This document shows, one piece after another, positions 15,749-24,658 of a DNA stretch of 34,961 nt. Where the stretch lies: contig PLSW01000118.1 in the NCBI GenBank assembly GCA_003165275.1, forward strand, positions 1 to 34,961, written 5' to 3'. Both the position numbers and the translations under genes were made by a program. Positions within the stretch are counted from its first letter, which is position 1, and every line of letters starts with the position of its first letter. This stretch comes from Caulobacteraceae bacterium (lineage in GTDB: Bacteria; Pseudomonadota; Alphaproteobacteria; Caulobacterales; Caulobacteraceae). Below the pieces are notes generated by a model. That model was not told the DNA's origin, did no database searches, and saw nothing but the letters and a program-made list of their open reading frames with translations.

Positions 15749-18592
15749 ATGGCATTCCTAATGCGGGCCGCAGCCGCCCTGCTGCTGGCCGCGCTCTGGT
15801 TCGGATCCGCCGCCGCTGATCCCCTGCCGACCGCGCCCCCCCCGGGGGTTCCAGACTCCGACGTGGTCAAGCTTGATCCTCGCGCCATCGTCGGCACGCT
15901 GGACAACGGCCTGCACTACGGGGTCATGCGCCGCGGGGGCACCCGAGACATGACCCTGCTGCTCTACATCAAGGCCGGCAGCGCCAACGAGAGCGAGAAG
16001 GAGCGGGGTGTCGCCCACTTCCTCGAACACATGGCCTTCAACGGCTCGAAGACCTTTCCGGCCAACACCGTCATCCAGGATTTCGAGGACATCGGCGTCG
16101 CCCTCGGCCGCGACCAGAACGCCCAGACCGAGTTCCGCTCGACGACCTTCGAGCTCGACCTCTCTGAAATCACCCCCGCCAAGGTCGACCTGGCCCTGCG
16201 CTGGCTGCGCGACGTCGCCGACGGCCTGACCCTCGACCAGGCCGAGGCGGACCGGGAACGCGGCACCATCATGTCCGAATATCGCTCGGGCCAGACCGCT
16301 GGCACCAAGGCCGAGAAGGACGTGGTCAACTTCCTCGGCGAGGGGCTGCTCGGCCCCCGGCGCGATCCGATCGGCACGACGGAAACGATCGCCACGATCA
16401 ACGCCGACACCCTGCGGTCCTTCTATCACAAATGGTATCGGCCGGAGGCGGCAACGGTGGTGCTGGTCGGCGACGCCCCGCCGGAGGTGCTCAAGGCCCG
16501 CATCGAGGCGGCGTTCGGCTCCTGGAAGAACGATACCTCCACGCCGACGGAGCCCAACCTGGGCAAGGTGCTGCCGCGCAAGCTCGATGTGCTGGTGGAG
16601 AACGATCCCCACCTGCCCAACGCCGTCAACATCTGCCGCGCCGTCAACAAGGACCCGGTCGAGCTGGAGGACGTGAACACCCACCAGCGCGACTTCGTCG
16701 ACCTGACCTGGACCAGCACCCTGCAGCAGCGGCTCAACGTCCTGAGCCAGACCGCCAGTCCGCCGTTCATCAGCGCCAATGTCAGCCGCGACGAGGCCTT
16801 CGATCGGGCGTCCTATGCCTGCGTCAACGTCTCGATGCGCGATCAGGACTGGCAGGACGCGGTGCGCAGCGTAGCCGTCGAGACCCGGCGCGTGGAGCTC
16901 TACGGCATCACCGAGGCCGAGCTGAATCGCACCAAGGCCGAATACGGCGCCTCCATGGACGCCACCGTCGGCGCCGTCGAGACCCTCGCCTCCCGCGGCG
17001 TCGCCCAGTTGATGCTGCGCAACCTGACCGGCGCCGGCACCTTCGACACCGCCGAGGAGGATCGCCGGGTCGGGCGTATGGCCACGGACCGGACGTCCAA
17101 GAAGACCATCGACGACAAGTTCAAGCACGTCTGGACCGACGGTTCGGGGCCCCTGATCGTCATGGTTGGCTCCGCGGCGGTGACCCCCGCCGAGGTCAAG
17201 GCCGTCTGGAACGCCGCCCTGACGCCGCCCCCGAGCGCTCCGGTCGATCAGAAGGTCCGGCCCTGGGCGTACGGCGACTTCGGGCCGCCAGGGAAGGTCG
17301 TCAGCCGTGAGGTCGACCCCGATCTCGATGTGACCCGTTTGGAGTTCGCCAACGGGGTCAAGGTCAACTTCAAACAGACCCAGAACGCCTCCGACCAGGT
17401 GACGATCCGCATTCGCTTCGGCGCGGGCCAGCAGGAAATCGCCCGGACCGACAACTTCGCCGCGGAACTTGGAGCGTCTGTCCTGCGCGCCTCAGGCCTG
17501 GGCAAGAACGATTTCGAGGACACGGTCCGCACATGTGAGGGCCATTCCTGCTCGATGGAGCTCGCCATCCGTCGCGACAGCTTCCTTATGGCCGGGAGCA
17601 CCCGGCCGTCGGACCTGGACGTGGAGTTGCAGCTCCTGACCGCTTACTTGGTCGATCCCGGCTTCCGGCCGGAGATCGACGCGCGCTCGACCGCCCTGGT
17701 GCAGCAGATGTATCGCGCCGTCGACACCGACCCCGGCTTCGTCGCCAACCTGGCCCGCGAAAAGGTGTTGCTGGAGCCGCATGTCAACGACTTCCCCAGC
17801 CGTGAGGCGGCCCTGGCGATCAAGGCCGGCGACATGGCGCGGGCCTTGCGCGGTCCTCTGACCCGGGATGCGTTGGAGGTGACCATCGTCGGCGACGTGG
17901 ACGAAGCCACCGCCACCGACGCCCTGGCGCGCACCCTTGGCGCCATACCGGCACGGGACAATCACGATCACGTCCTGCCCGGCGCCGCCCATATCCGTTA
18001 TCCGGCGGTCCTGCCGCCGCCGATCCACGTCACCCACGACGGACCGGCCGACAAGGCCCTGGTGATGATCACCTGGCCGCTATTCGTCTGGACCCCTGAG
18101 CGTGTGCATGAACAACGGACTGTCGAACTACTCGCCGCGATCATGCGCGATCGGATGCTCGACACCATCCGTCATAAGCTTGGCAAGACCTACACCCCGG
18201 TGGTCGAGGACAGTTTCGATCGTGGGAACGATCAGGCTTCGATCACCGGCCTGATCGAGACCGCGCCCGACAGCACCGAGGTGGTCACCACGGAAGCGAC
18301 GAAGATCGCCGCTCAGCTCGCCGCCGGCGACGTCAGCGACGCCGAGCTGGAGCGGGTGCGCCGCCCCGTGCTCGACTCTGGCGCGACGCGGGAGATGACC
18401 AACGAGTGGTGGGTGCAGATGCTCGACGGATCACGGGCCCGGCCGGACGCGATCGCCGCCGCGCGCAGTTGGCAGGCCGACTACACCGGCATCACCCTCG
18501 ACGAGGTCAAGGCGGAGGCCGCCCGTTGGCTGTCCAAGCCGCCGCTGGTCGTGGTCGTCGCGCCGAGGACGGCGGTCGCGCCGAAGCCCTAG
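15749..18592 (+). CDS. Exported M16 family zinc metallopeptidase (PqqL/pitrilysin-like)
   Basis: A 947-residue tandem-domain M16 protease. The signal peptide is about residues 1-23. The first M16 domain has the inverted zinc motif HFLEH (H90, E93, H94) and downstream acidic residues E170 and E177 in DRERGTIMSEY, so it should be catalytic. A second M16 unit (roughly 530-935) lacks the motif and is the expected structural half of the clam-shell chamber. Such enzymes degrade unfolded peptides in the periplasm. The start at 15749 is the first Met of the signal peptide; a weak TAGGGA precedes it. It begins 108 bases after the terminase stop on the same strand, yet is a cellular gene. It ends seven bases from the convergent pyrophosphatase gene. 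Confidence 0.93.
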   Translation: MAFLMRAAAALLLAALWFGSAAADPLPTAPPPGVPDSDVVKLDPRAIVGTLDNGLHYGVMRRGGTRDMTLLLYIKAGSANESEKERGVAHFLEHMAFNGSKTFPANTVIQDFEDIGVALGRDQNAQTEFRSTTFELDLSEITPAKVDLALRWLRDVADGLTLDQAEADRERGTIMSEYRSGQTAGTKAEKDVVNFLGEGLLGPRRDPIGTTETIATINADTLRSFYHKWYRPEAATVVLVGDAPPEVLKARIEAAFGSWKNDTSTPTEPNLGKVLPRKLDVLVENDPHLPNAVNICRAVNKDPVELEDVNTHQRDFVDLTWTSTLQQRLNVLSQTASPPFISANVSRDEAFDRASYACVNVSMRDQDWQDAVRSVAVETRRVELYGITEAELNRTKAEYGASMDATVGAVETLASRGVAQLMLRNLTGAGTFDTAEEDRRVGRMATDRTSKKTIDDKFKHVWTDGSGPLIVMVGSAAVTPAEVKAVWNAALTPPPSAPVDQKVRPWAYGDFGPPGKVVSREVDPDLDVTRLEFANGVKVNFKQTQNASDQVTIRIRFGAGQQEIARTDNFAAELGASVLRASGLGKNDFEDTVRTCEGHSCSMELAIRRDSFLMAGSTRPSDLDVELQLLTAYLVDPGFRPEIDARSTALVQQMYRAVDTDPGFVANLAREKVLLEPHVNDFPSREAALAIKAGDMARALRGPLTRDALEVTIVGDVDEATATDALARTLGAIPARDNHDHVLPGAAHIRYPAVLPPPIHVTHDGPADKALVMITWPLFVWTPERVHEQRTVELLAAIMRDRMLDTIRHKLGKTYTPVVEDSFDRGNDQASITGLIETAPDSTEVVTTEATKIAAQLAAGDVSDAELERVRRPVLDSGATREMTNEWWVQMLDGSRARPDAIAAARSWQADYTGITLDEVKAEAARWLSKPPLVVVVAPRTAVAPKP

Positions 18593-18599
18593 GCGCGGC

Positions 18600-19136
18600 C
18601 TATGTGGCCGCGGCCTTGGCTCGCTCGATCCCTTCGAGCACCAGGGACCGCGCCTCCTCGGCGTCGCCCCAGCGGATGATCTTGACCCACTTGCCGGGTT
18701 CCAGATCCTTGTAGTGGGCGAAGAAGTGCTCGATCTGCCGCAGGGTGATCTCCGGCAGCTGGCGATAGTCCGCGATGCTGTCGTAGCGCTGGGTCAGCTT
18801 GGCCGAGGGGACCGCGATCAGCTTCTCGTCGCCGCCCGCCTCGTCCTCCATCAGCAGGACGCCGACGATCCGGCAGCTCATGATCGCCCCGGGCACGATG
18901 GCGCGGGTGTTCGCCACGATGACGTCACAAGGGTCGCCGTCGCCGCTGAGGGTGTGCGGAATGAAGCCGTAGTTTCCGGGATAGCGCATGGCCGTGTAGA
19001 GGAACCGGTCGACCACCAGGGCGCCGGCCGCCTTGTCCATCTCGTACTTGATCGGCTCGCCGCCGATCGGCACCTCAATGATCACGTTCACGTCGTGGGG
19101 CGGATTGGCGCCAATGGATACGGCGTCGAGACGCAT
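18600..19136 (-). CDS. ppa: Inorganic pyrophosphatase, family I
   Basis: A 178-residue cytosolic enzyme that hydrolyses pyrophosphate to two phosphates and pulls biosynthetic reactions forward. The metal-binding signature DGDPCD gives D66, D68 and D71, with further acidic ligands D98 and D103, the same pattern as E. coli D65/D67/D70/D97/D102 shifted by one. KYEMDK and [10 protein letters not shown] are also conserved. Length is normal for the hexameric bacterial family. ATG at 19136 starts the standard N-terminus, with CCGGAG about seven bases upstream. It is convergent with the M16 gene and stands alone as a transcription unit. Confidence 0.97.
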   Translation of the reverse strand: MRLDAVSIGANPPHDVNVIIEVPIGGEPIKYEMDKAAGALVVDRFLYTAMRYPGNYGFIPHTLSGDGDPCDVIVANTRAIVPGAIMSCRIVGVLLMEDEAGGDEKLIAVPSAKLTQRYDSIADYRQLPEITLRQIEHFFAHYKDLEPGKWVKIIRWGDAEEARSLVLEGIERAKAAAT

Positions 19137-19166
19137 GAAAAGCTCCGGGAAGTGTGTGGACGCCTC

Positions 19167-19196
19167 TCTCTAGGCGTTCCGCCGACCGCACGGCAA
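19167..19196 (-). promoter_or_regulatory. Candidate ppa promoter
   Basis: On the minus strand TTGCCG (19191-19196) and TAGAGA (19167-19172) are 18 bases apart and about 30 bases upstream of the ppa start codon. The -35 has one mismatch to TTGACG. A small CGCCT/AGGCG dyad overlaps the -10 region. Confidence 0.35.
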
Positions 19197-19387
19197 CAGA
19201 CTCTTTTGTGGCCGCAATGTGGTTGGCCGTTAGAGAGAAGTCTTGAAGATCATGAATCTTCCGCAATAGGTAGAATTCCAGTCATCGAGGGCTGTTGGCA
19301 AACTATGTCGGCGAATTAATTTGGCCGCGTTCTAACCGTGTGACAAGAAATCGCGGTCACTTGTGGTTCAATTTCTAGGTCGTGGAT
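19197..19387. other. Non-coding stretch upstream of ppa
   Basis: This part of the 251-base gap between ppa and the small ORF holds no gene I can support. It is relatively AT-rich and contains a GTGAC/GTCAC dyad with 11-base spacing near 19338. It may contain the promoter of the small plus-strand unit that follows, but no clear -35/-10 pair was found. Confidence 0.3.
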
Positions 19388-19546
19388 ATGCGGAGTTCCC
19401 GCTCGGTCGTCATGGACAGCGCGTTAGTGGCGTCGTCGGCGCCGTCCGCCCCGGCATTCGCCAATGCTAAAGCGTCGGACCAACCGCCGCACGCCTCGGT
19501 CGCTTGGACGCGAAAGGGGGCCGCTGCCCGCGCCATTCCAATCTGA
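19388..19546 (+). CDS. Possible 52-residue small protein
   Basis: An open frame begins at ATG 19388, preceded by a weak AGGT, and stops at TGA 19544-19546. The product is 52 residues, Ala/Ser/Pro-rich in the middle with a basic C-terminal third (WTRKGAAARA), without a membrane segment. The stop lies within the first arm of a tandem hairpin that ends in T5, so a plus-strand transcript of about this length is expected. It is not a family I recognise. The alternative is a non-coding RNA sharing the same terminator. Confidence 0.35.
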   Translation: MRSSRSVVMDSALVASSAPSAPAFANAKASDQPPHASVAWTRKGAAARAIPI

Positions 19547-19613
19547 AGGGCTGATCCGTCTCTCCAGCCCTTCAGGAACGCCGCGCCCGGCCCCGGCGGG
19601 GCGTTCGCTTTTT
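19543..19613 (+). terminator. Tandem hairpin intrinsic terminator
   Basis: A perfect 11-bp stem (CTGAAGGGCTG, 19543-19553, with 19565-19575, 11-base loop) is followed at once by a second GC-rich hairpin (GAACGCC 19576-19582 with 19600-19606) and then T5 at 19609-19613. The U-tract shows it acts on plus-strand transcripts. It may also block the SDR gene, whose stop codon is at 19619. Confidence 0.8.
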
Positions 19614-19618
19614 CCGGC

Positions 19619-20494
19619 CTAGGGCAGCAGCCCTGACGGCGCGTCGCGCTGGGCCAGAACGGCAAGGGCCGGGCTTGCCGCCGAGGCGTCGAAGCCGGCG
19701 AGGATGCGCTGGAAGCGGGCCTCGACGAAGGCTTTGAACTCGGGGTGTGTGAAGATGTAGAGCTCGTTGGCCTTCACCGCCTCGACGACACGGTTCGCCA
19801 CCGGCGCCACCGGAATGCCGCCCAGCACCGCTTCGCTGGCGATGCCGGCCACTTCCTCGCCGCCGCTGCCGGCGTCCGGCCCATAGTCCTGCGGCCGGTT
19901 GCGCCGGCTCTCGTGGATGCGGGTGCGCACGAAGCCGGGGCAGAGGATCGACACGCCGATGTCCTTCTCGGCCAGCTGCACGGCCCAGCCTTCGCTCATG
20001 GCCACCACGGCGAACTTGGTCGCGCAATAGGGCTCCATCCCCGGCGGGCTGACCATGCCGGCCATCGAGGCGGTGTTGACGAAATGCCCGCCCTCGCCGT
20101 GGCTGGCGATCAGCGGCGCGAAGATCTCCATGCCGTGGACGACGCCCTTGAGGTTGACGTCGATGACCCAGTCCCAGTCCCGCTCGCTGATCGTGCCGAT
20201 CTGGCCCCCGGCGGCGACGCCGGCGTTGTTGGCGACCAGGTGCACCTTGCCGAACTTGGCGATGCACTCCAAGGCCGCCGAGCGCAGGGCGTCGCTGTGG
20301 CTGACATTGGCCAGCACCCCCTCCGCGCGGATCTGCTTGCCCCGCAGATGGTCTACGGCGGCGGCCAGGGCGGTCGCCTCTATGTCGGCCAGCATGACGT
20401 TCATGCCCTCGCGCCCGAAGGCCTCGGCCATGGCCAGGCCGATGCCGCTGGCCCCGCCGGTGATGAAGGCTGTCTTGCCGCGAAGCTCGCGCAT
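19619..20494 (-). CDS. Short-chain dehydrogenase/reductase
   Basis: A 291-residue classical SDR. The Rossmann nucleotide motif is TGGASGIG (12-19), followed by an acidic D37 after strand 2 (MLADIE), which favours NAD(H). NNAG is at 89-92 and the catalytic residues are S143, Y156 and K160 (YCATK). Length and the GFVRTRI motif after the active site are normal. The C-terminal extension (about 235-291) is longer than in minimal SDRs. ATG at 20494 is the natural family start. An in-frame extension to 20611 would run into the portal gene region. The substrate cannot be read from the sequence. It lies between terminase and portal genes on the opposite strand. Confidence 0.9.
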   Translation of the reverse strand: MRELRGKTAFITGGASGIGLAMAEAFGREGMNVMLADIEATALAAAVDHLRGKQIRAEGVLANVSHSDALRSAALECIAKFGKVHLVANNAGVAAGGQIGTISERDWDWVIDVNLKGVVHGMEIFAPLIASHGEGGHFVNTASMAGMVSPPGMEPYCATKFAVVAMSEGWAVQLAEKDIGVSILCPGFVRTRIHESRRNRPQDYGPDAGSGGEEVAGIASEAVLGGIPVAPVANRVVEAVKANELYIFTHPEFKAFVEARFQRILAGFDASAASPALAVLAQRDAPSGLLP

Positions 20495-20609
20495 CCTTGC
20501 GTATCCCTGATCTGCCGGCGGACGGGAGCGCCGCCGTTCACAGAACGGCTTAGCACTCGGCGGGCGGTATTGAAGGCCCCCGCGCCAAATTTTGCCTTGG
20601 AGCCAGCCC

Positions 20610-21965
20610 ATGCCCCCCGATGGCGGCCTTCGTACGTCCTTGCGCTATCGCCTGCAAAGCGGGCCGCTCAGCGGTCCCCTTGGCGGCGCTGCGTCCGGAG
20701 CCTTCCAGCCGGCCTGGGGGGTCTACAGCCCGGGATCGCCCCTGGTCCCGGTGGCCGACGAGCCGGTGCGGGCCTGGGACTTCCCCCTCGCCATCAACAC
20801 CGTCATCCAACCCCGGGCGTCGGAACCCTTCGGCTTCCACCAGCTGCGGGCCTTCGCCAATGTCGAACTGGTGCGGATGGCCATCGAGACCCGCAAGGAC
20901 CAGATCGAGCGCCTGGACTGGCGCATCAAGCCCCGCGCCGGCGTCGACACCCCCGGCGATGCGCGGATCGCCGCCATTGAGGCCTTCTGGCGCAAGCCCG
21001 ACGGCACCACCCCCTTCGCCACCTGGCTGCGGCTGGCCCTCGAAGACCTGCTGGCCCTCGACGCCCCCGCCATCGAACGCCGCCGCAACCGCGGCGGCGC
21101 CCTGATCGGCCTCGACGTCATCCCCGGGGACACCATCCACCCCCTGGTGGACGACACCGGCCGCCGGCCGCGCGGGCCGGACGCCATCGCCTTCCAGCAG
21201 GTGATCAAGGGCACGGCCTGGGCCAACCTCACCAACGCCGACCTGATCTACGCCCCGCGCAACCCGCGCCCGAACCACAACTACGGCTTCTCCCCCGTCG
21301 AGCAGATCATCGTCACCATCCACACGGCCATCCGCCGCCAAGCCGCCCAGCTGGCCTATTTCACCGAGGGCAACACCCCTGCAGGCCTGCTGACCGGACC
21401 CGAGGGCTGGAACCCCGATCAGATCCGCGACATGCAGCTGTGGCTGGATGCGCGCCTGTCCGGCTCCACCGCCGACCAGGCCAAGCTGCTCTGGGCGCCT
21501 GGGGGCACACGCTATCAGGCCTTCAAGGACGCCCCGATCAAGGATGAGTTCGACGAGTGGCTGGCGCGCATTGTCGCCTACGCCTTCAGCCTTCCGCCGA
21601 CCCCGTTCGTGCGGCAGATGAACCGCTCCACCAGCCAGTCCGACCAGGGCCGATCGACGGAGGAGGGCGCCGAGCCGCTCAAGCGCTGGGCAAAGCGACT
21701 GATCGACGGGGTCATCCAGGACGACCAGAATTGTCCCGATCTTGAATTCGCCTGGAACGACGCCGGCGAGGTCGACCCGGCCAAGCAGGCCTCCATCGAC
21801 GATCTTTGCCTGCGCAACGGCTCCGCCACCATCGACGAGGTGCGCAATCGCCGTGGCCAGCCGCCCTTGCCGGACGGGGAAGGCGCCGTCGCCCGCATCT
21901 ATACCGGGGCGGGCGCGAATCCTGTGGGCGCGCCGGCGACGGGTTCGCCGCCGGACGCGCCTTGA
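20610..21965 (+). CDS. Phage portal protein (HK97-type)
   Basis: A 451-residue protein with the sequence features of HK97-like portal proteins: an N-terminal region leading to RAWDFPLAINTVIQPR, the segment FANVELVRMAIETRKDQIERLDWRI typical of the clip/wing fold, NLTNADLIYAPRNPRPNHNYGFSPVEQI, and a C-terminal stem and crown region (WLARIVAYAFSLPPTPFVRQMNRSTSQSDQG). Portals form the dodecameric ring through which TerL pumps DNA. ATG at 20610 is preceded by GGAG at eight bases. The frame is intact. It is flanked by cellular genes on the other strand on both sides, whereas the partner terminase is 5 kb upstream and the protease 1.3 kb downstream. Confidence 0.9.
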   Translation: MPPDGGLRTSLRYRLQSGPLSGPLGGAASGAFQPAWGVYSPGSPLVPVADEPVRAWDFPLAINTVIQPRASEPFGFHQLRAFANVELVRMAIETRKDQIERLDWRIKPRAGVDTPGDARIAAIEAFWRKPDGTTPFATWLRLALEDLLALDAPAIERRRNRGGALIGLDVIPGDTIHPLVDDTGRRPRGPDAIAFQQVIKGTAWANLTNADLIYAPRNPRPNHNYGFSPVEQIIVTIHTAIRRQAAQLAYFTEGNTPAGLLTGPEGWNPDQIRDMQLWLDARLSGSTADQAKLLWAPGGTRYQAFKDAPIKDEFDEWLARIVAYAFSLPPTPFVRQMNRSTSQSDQGRSTEEGAEPLKRWAKRLIDGVIQDDQNCPDLEFAWNDAGEVDPAKQASIDDLCLRNGSATIDEVRNRRGQPPLPDGEGAVARIYTGAGANPVGAPATGSPPDAP

Positions 21966-21968
21966 GGC

Positions 21969-22568
21969 CTACATCGGCGGCGCTTCGCCGTGCTCGCCGA
22001 TCAGGACCCGACTGGTCACCAGATCGCCGTTGGGCAACTTGCCCGCGAAGATCACCGTGCTGATGCCTGGCTTGATGTCCGCCCGGCTACCGGGGAAGGT
22101 TGTGACCACCGGAACGCCCGGCGGTACCACGATGTGCCGCACGCCGCCGGCGTAGGCGACGTCGATCTCCCGCCCGCTGCCGCTGGCGACGACCTTGCCC
22201 ACTGTGCCGTTGGTCATCATCGAGCCCGGCTGCAGGTCCCAGGGATAGTGGCCTTCACCCTGCTTCACGCCGGGCGGAAACACGTGAACCTCCAGCGACC
22301 GGCCGCCGCCCTCGGGGCGCTCGATATTGGTGGTGCCGATAAAGCTGCCGGGCTGGATCGCCGACACGTCGACGTGCTTCATGATCACCACGCTCCAGTC
22401 CGGCGTGAGCTTGATGTTGGCGACGGGCCCCTCGCGCGTGGCCACGGCCAGGGTGTCTCCCGCCAGGCCCGCGATCTTGCCGCGCACGTGCACCGTCGGC
22501 GCCTGGGCCACGGCGGGCAAGGCGACGGCGAGCGCAAGTCCCGCCAGGAATAGATTCAGTCGTCGCAT
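21969..22568 (-). CDS. Exported beta-rich protein of unknown function
   Basis: A 199-residue protein with a clear signal peptide (1-22, ending AVAQA). The mature part is beta-strand-rich, beginning VHVRGKIAGLAGDTLAVATREG, which resembles the repeated small-barrel (DUF5666-like) proteins that follow RGxI..v.g..l.v pattern. Several strands repeat this shape (GTVGKVVASGSGREIDVAYAGG). It probably resides in the periplasm. ATG at 22568 has the excellent ribosome-binding site GGAGGA. It is convergent with the portal gene (3 bases between stops) and lies upstream of no obvious partner. The function is unknown. Confidence 0.75.
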   Translation of the reverse strand: MRRLNLFLAGLALAVALPAVAQAPTVHVRGKIAGLAGDTLAVATREGPVANIKLTPDWSVVIMKHVDVSAIQPGSFIGTTNIERPEGGGRSLEVHVFPPGVKQGEGHYPWDLQPGSMMTNGTVGKVVASGSGREIDVAYAGGVRHIVVPPGVPVVTTFPGSRADIKPGISTVIFAGKLPNGDLVTSRVLIGEHGEAPPM

Positions 22569-22657
22569 GGTTTCCTCCCGGACTGCGATGTTCGGGCGAA
22601 CCTAGCACAGGCGTTGCGACGCGCTCGCAAAATCGAGGGGGCTGGCCGCCTGGACCG

Positions 22658-23059
22658 TCAGGGCAGCAGCTTCCTCGGAATTGTCGCCGCCTCGGCGTAC
22701 GGGATCGGCGTGATCTTACTAACGATGCACGCCGTGGCGATGCCGTTGCCGTCGGCGACCTTGAGGTCCAGATCGAGGGGACTGCAGACCTCGTCGCCGC
22801 CACGGAAGACGGTGACGAGATGCTCGTCAGGCCAGCTTAGGCTCGGACAGCCGCCCGCGAATTCAACCCGGTAGATGTCCCGGCCGCGGACGCGGATGTA
22901 CATCGTATGATCGTCGACGGACTTCCATCCCGCCCAATCATGCGCGGAAAAGCACTGCGGCGGCGCGCTGGCCGCCGGCCGCGGCTGGGCCTCGATCGCG
23001 GTGGTGGTGGAGAAAAGCGTGGCCCCGGCAAGGACCGCGACGATGGCTGACGTCCGCAT
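22658..23059 (-). CDS. Small exported DUF6491-like protein
   Basis: A 133-residue protein with a signal peptide (about 1-24, ending IEAQ). The mature part contains CFSAHDWAGWKSVDDHTMYIRVRGRDIYRVEFAGGCPSL, and later EVCSPLDLDLKV and TACIVSKITPI. Four cysteines suggest disulfides in the periplasm. This architecture matches, from memory, the DUF6491 group of small exported proteins of Caulobacterales and Sphingomonadales, of unknown function. The ribosome-binding site GGGAGA precedes ATG 23059. It lies 89 bases upstream of the other exported protein on the same strand, so the two may be an operon. It is divergent from the phage protease. Confidence 0.7.
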   Translation of the reverse strand: MRTSAIVAVLAGATLFSTTTAIEAQPRPAASAPPQCFSAHDWAGWKSVDDHTMYIRVRGRDIYRVEFAGGCPSLSWPDEHLVTVFRGGDEVCSPLDLDLKVADGNGIATACIVSKITPIPYAEAATIPRKLLP

Positions 23060-23221
23060 CTGACGATCTCCCGACGTCCGGACCCGCCGGACGCGACTGT
23101 GAACCCACGGCGCCGCGCGCCGCTGAAACCCTTACCCCGCCGGCGCCTAGCAGGCCCAGCCTGTACCGCGGATGAACGGCAGCCCAGCGGACGGCTTCAC
23201 GACAGCAGGATCCTGACCCTA

Positions 23222-24403
23222 ATGAACATTTACGGCGAAATCACCAAGGTTGAGGCCCTGGACGACGGCACCATCCGGGTCACTGGCGTCGCCTCTACCG
23301 GCGCCGTCGACGACGCCGACGAGCGGGTGCTTCCCGAGGCCATGAAGGCGGCGCTGCCCGCCTATATGCGCTTTGGCGCTCTGCGCGAAATGCATGGCCT
23401 CTCCGCGGCGGGCGCGACCTTGAGCGCGGAGGTCACCGACGACGGCGCGACCCGCATCGAGACCCACGTCGTCGATCCCGTCGCCGTCAAGAAGGTCCAG
23501 CTGGGCGTCTACAAGGGTTTTTCCATCGGCGGAAAGGTGCTTGAGCGCGACCCCGGCGACCGCAGGGTGATCACCCGGCTGAAACTGAACGAAATCTCCC
23601 TGGTCGACCGGCCCTGCAATCCGGAGGCGGTGATCGACGTCTGGAAGGCGGATCATGGGACGCCGCCCACCAACGCCGAAGTCCTCGCTACGGCCGAGGC
23701 CATGGCTCGCGACGCCGGCTTTCCGGGTCGTCGCAGCCAGTTCGTGGTCAAGGCGCGGGCGGCCTTGCTCCAGGGCCGCCACGACGCCAGCGCCGACGAG
23801 CTGCAGGCAGAGGGCGAGGCGGAGACGCCAACGGACCCCGGTCTCGCCGACTCCGAAACGCCCGAGGATGATGAGGCTCTGGACACCGGGATGGCCGACA
23901 GGGACGTGGACGCCGACGACCCGGCCGCCGCATCGCCGCCCAACCTCATGGACCTCCTGGACCAACTGGAAGACCAGCTCGACGCCCTCCCGGGAGACGA
24001 GGCTTGGCAGCTGGTTTCCGAACTCGCCAGCCGCTGGTCCTTCGCCCCCTCCCAGGACAAGGCGGCGGGGTTCGACGACCTGCGCAAGCTTGTGGAGGAC
24101 AACGCTCGCCTGGGCCGCGCCCTGGCCAGCGCCACGCCGCGTATCGCGGCCTTGGAGCGGAACCTCGACGCGGTGGCCAAGCGGCTTGAGCGGGTCGCCG
24201 CCGAGCCCGCGGCGCCACGGGCGGCGGCCGGCCGCATCCGCGCCGTGTCCAAGACCGAGGACGCCGGCGACGATCCAAATGCCGGCCTGAACCTGACCGC
24301 CGAGGCCTTCCGCAAGTACCTCGACACCCTTCCCGAGGAGGAGCGCGGCCGCCTGCAGCTACGCGCCGCCCTCAGCCAGCCGATCCGCATCGACCCGCGC
24401 TGA
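23222..24403 (+). CDS. Phage prohead protease with scaffold-like C-terminus
   Basis: A 393-residue protein. Residues 1-145 fit the S78/XkdF-type prohead protease fold: GVASTGAVDDADERVLPEA, then candidate catalytic H58 (LREMHG), S101 in YKGFSIGG, and the family hallmark LNEISLVDRPCNPEAVI. After a linker, an acidic region (about 180-235) and a helical coiled-coil tail (about 240-345) look like a fused scaffolding segment. The protease matures capsid subunits during head assembly. ATG at 23222 follows an AGGA stretch; upstream codons to 23099 are Arg/Pro-rich and unlikely. It is followed, 69 bases later, by the capsid-like stub, as expected for a head module. Confidence 0.82.
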   Translation: MNIYGEITKVEALDDGTIRVTGVASTGAVDDADERVLPEAMKAALPAYMRFGALREMHGLSAAGATLSAEVTDDGATRIETHVVDPVAVKKVQLGVYKGFSIGGKVLERDPGDRRVITRLKLNEISLVDRPCNPEAVIDVWKADHGTPPTNAEVLATAEAMARDAGFPGRRSQFVVKARAALLQGRHDASADELQAEGEAETPTDPGLADSETPEDDEALDTGMADRDVDADDPAAASPPNLMDLLDQLEDQLDALPGDEAWQLVSELASRWSFAPSQDKAAGFDDLRKLVEDNARLGRALASATPRIAALERNLDAVAKRLERVAAEPAAPRAAAGRIRAVSKTEDAGDDPNAGLNLTAEAFRKYLDTLPEEERGRLQLRAALSQPIRIDPR

Positions 24404-24472
24404 CCGCGCGTCGCCGCTCCGCTCCCGATCCCGGCGCCGACGCGCCGGTCCACGCCCCGCCAAGGAGGCCCT

Positions 24473-24658
24473 ATGAACATCCACGTCAAACCGGACGACC
24501 TGCGCAAGGCGGTCGTCGACTCCCTCGCCAACCCCTCGGAAGATATCGCCCGCCACGTGCTGGCCATGGCCGGCGCCAATCCGAACGCCATTGAAAAGTC
24601 GATTACCACCGGCTCCGGCCTCGTCGCCTACGACCTGCAGGCACCCGCCAAAAGCTGA
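24473..24658 (+). pseudogene. Truncated phage major-capsid-like N-terminal stub
   Basis: This encodes a 61-residue peptide: a helical, charged N-terminus, then ITTGSGLVAYDLQAPAKS and stop. The ending resembles the junction in some HK97-type capsid proteins where the N-terminal arm meets the core, but the roughly 250-300 residues of core are absent, and no capsid-like sequence continues in any frame. It has the strongest ribosome-binding site of the phage genes (AAGGAGG) and follows the protease, where the capsid gene normally lies. The stop codon overlaps the next start (TGATG). I read it as a 3'-deleted capsid gene; it could instead be a genuine small gene. The family match is from memory. 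Confidence 0.5.

Noticed and set aside
15708-15757. A 16-codon leader ORF after AAGGAG just before the M16 gene
   Set aside because: The purine tract abuts its ATG with one base between, the peptide is featureless, and its end overlaps the M16 start by chance.
19388-19613. Possibility that this is a tmRNA or 4.5S RNA gene
   Set aside because: No tmRNA tag-like reading frame (A-A-N-D-N type) and no conserved SRP-RNA loop sequences were found.
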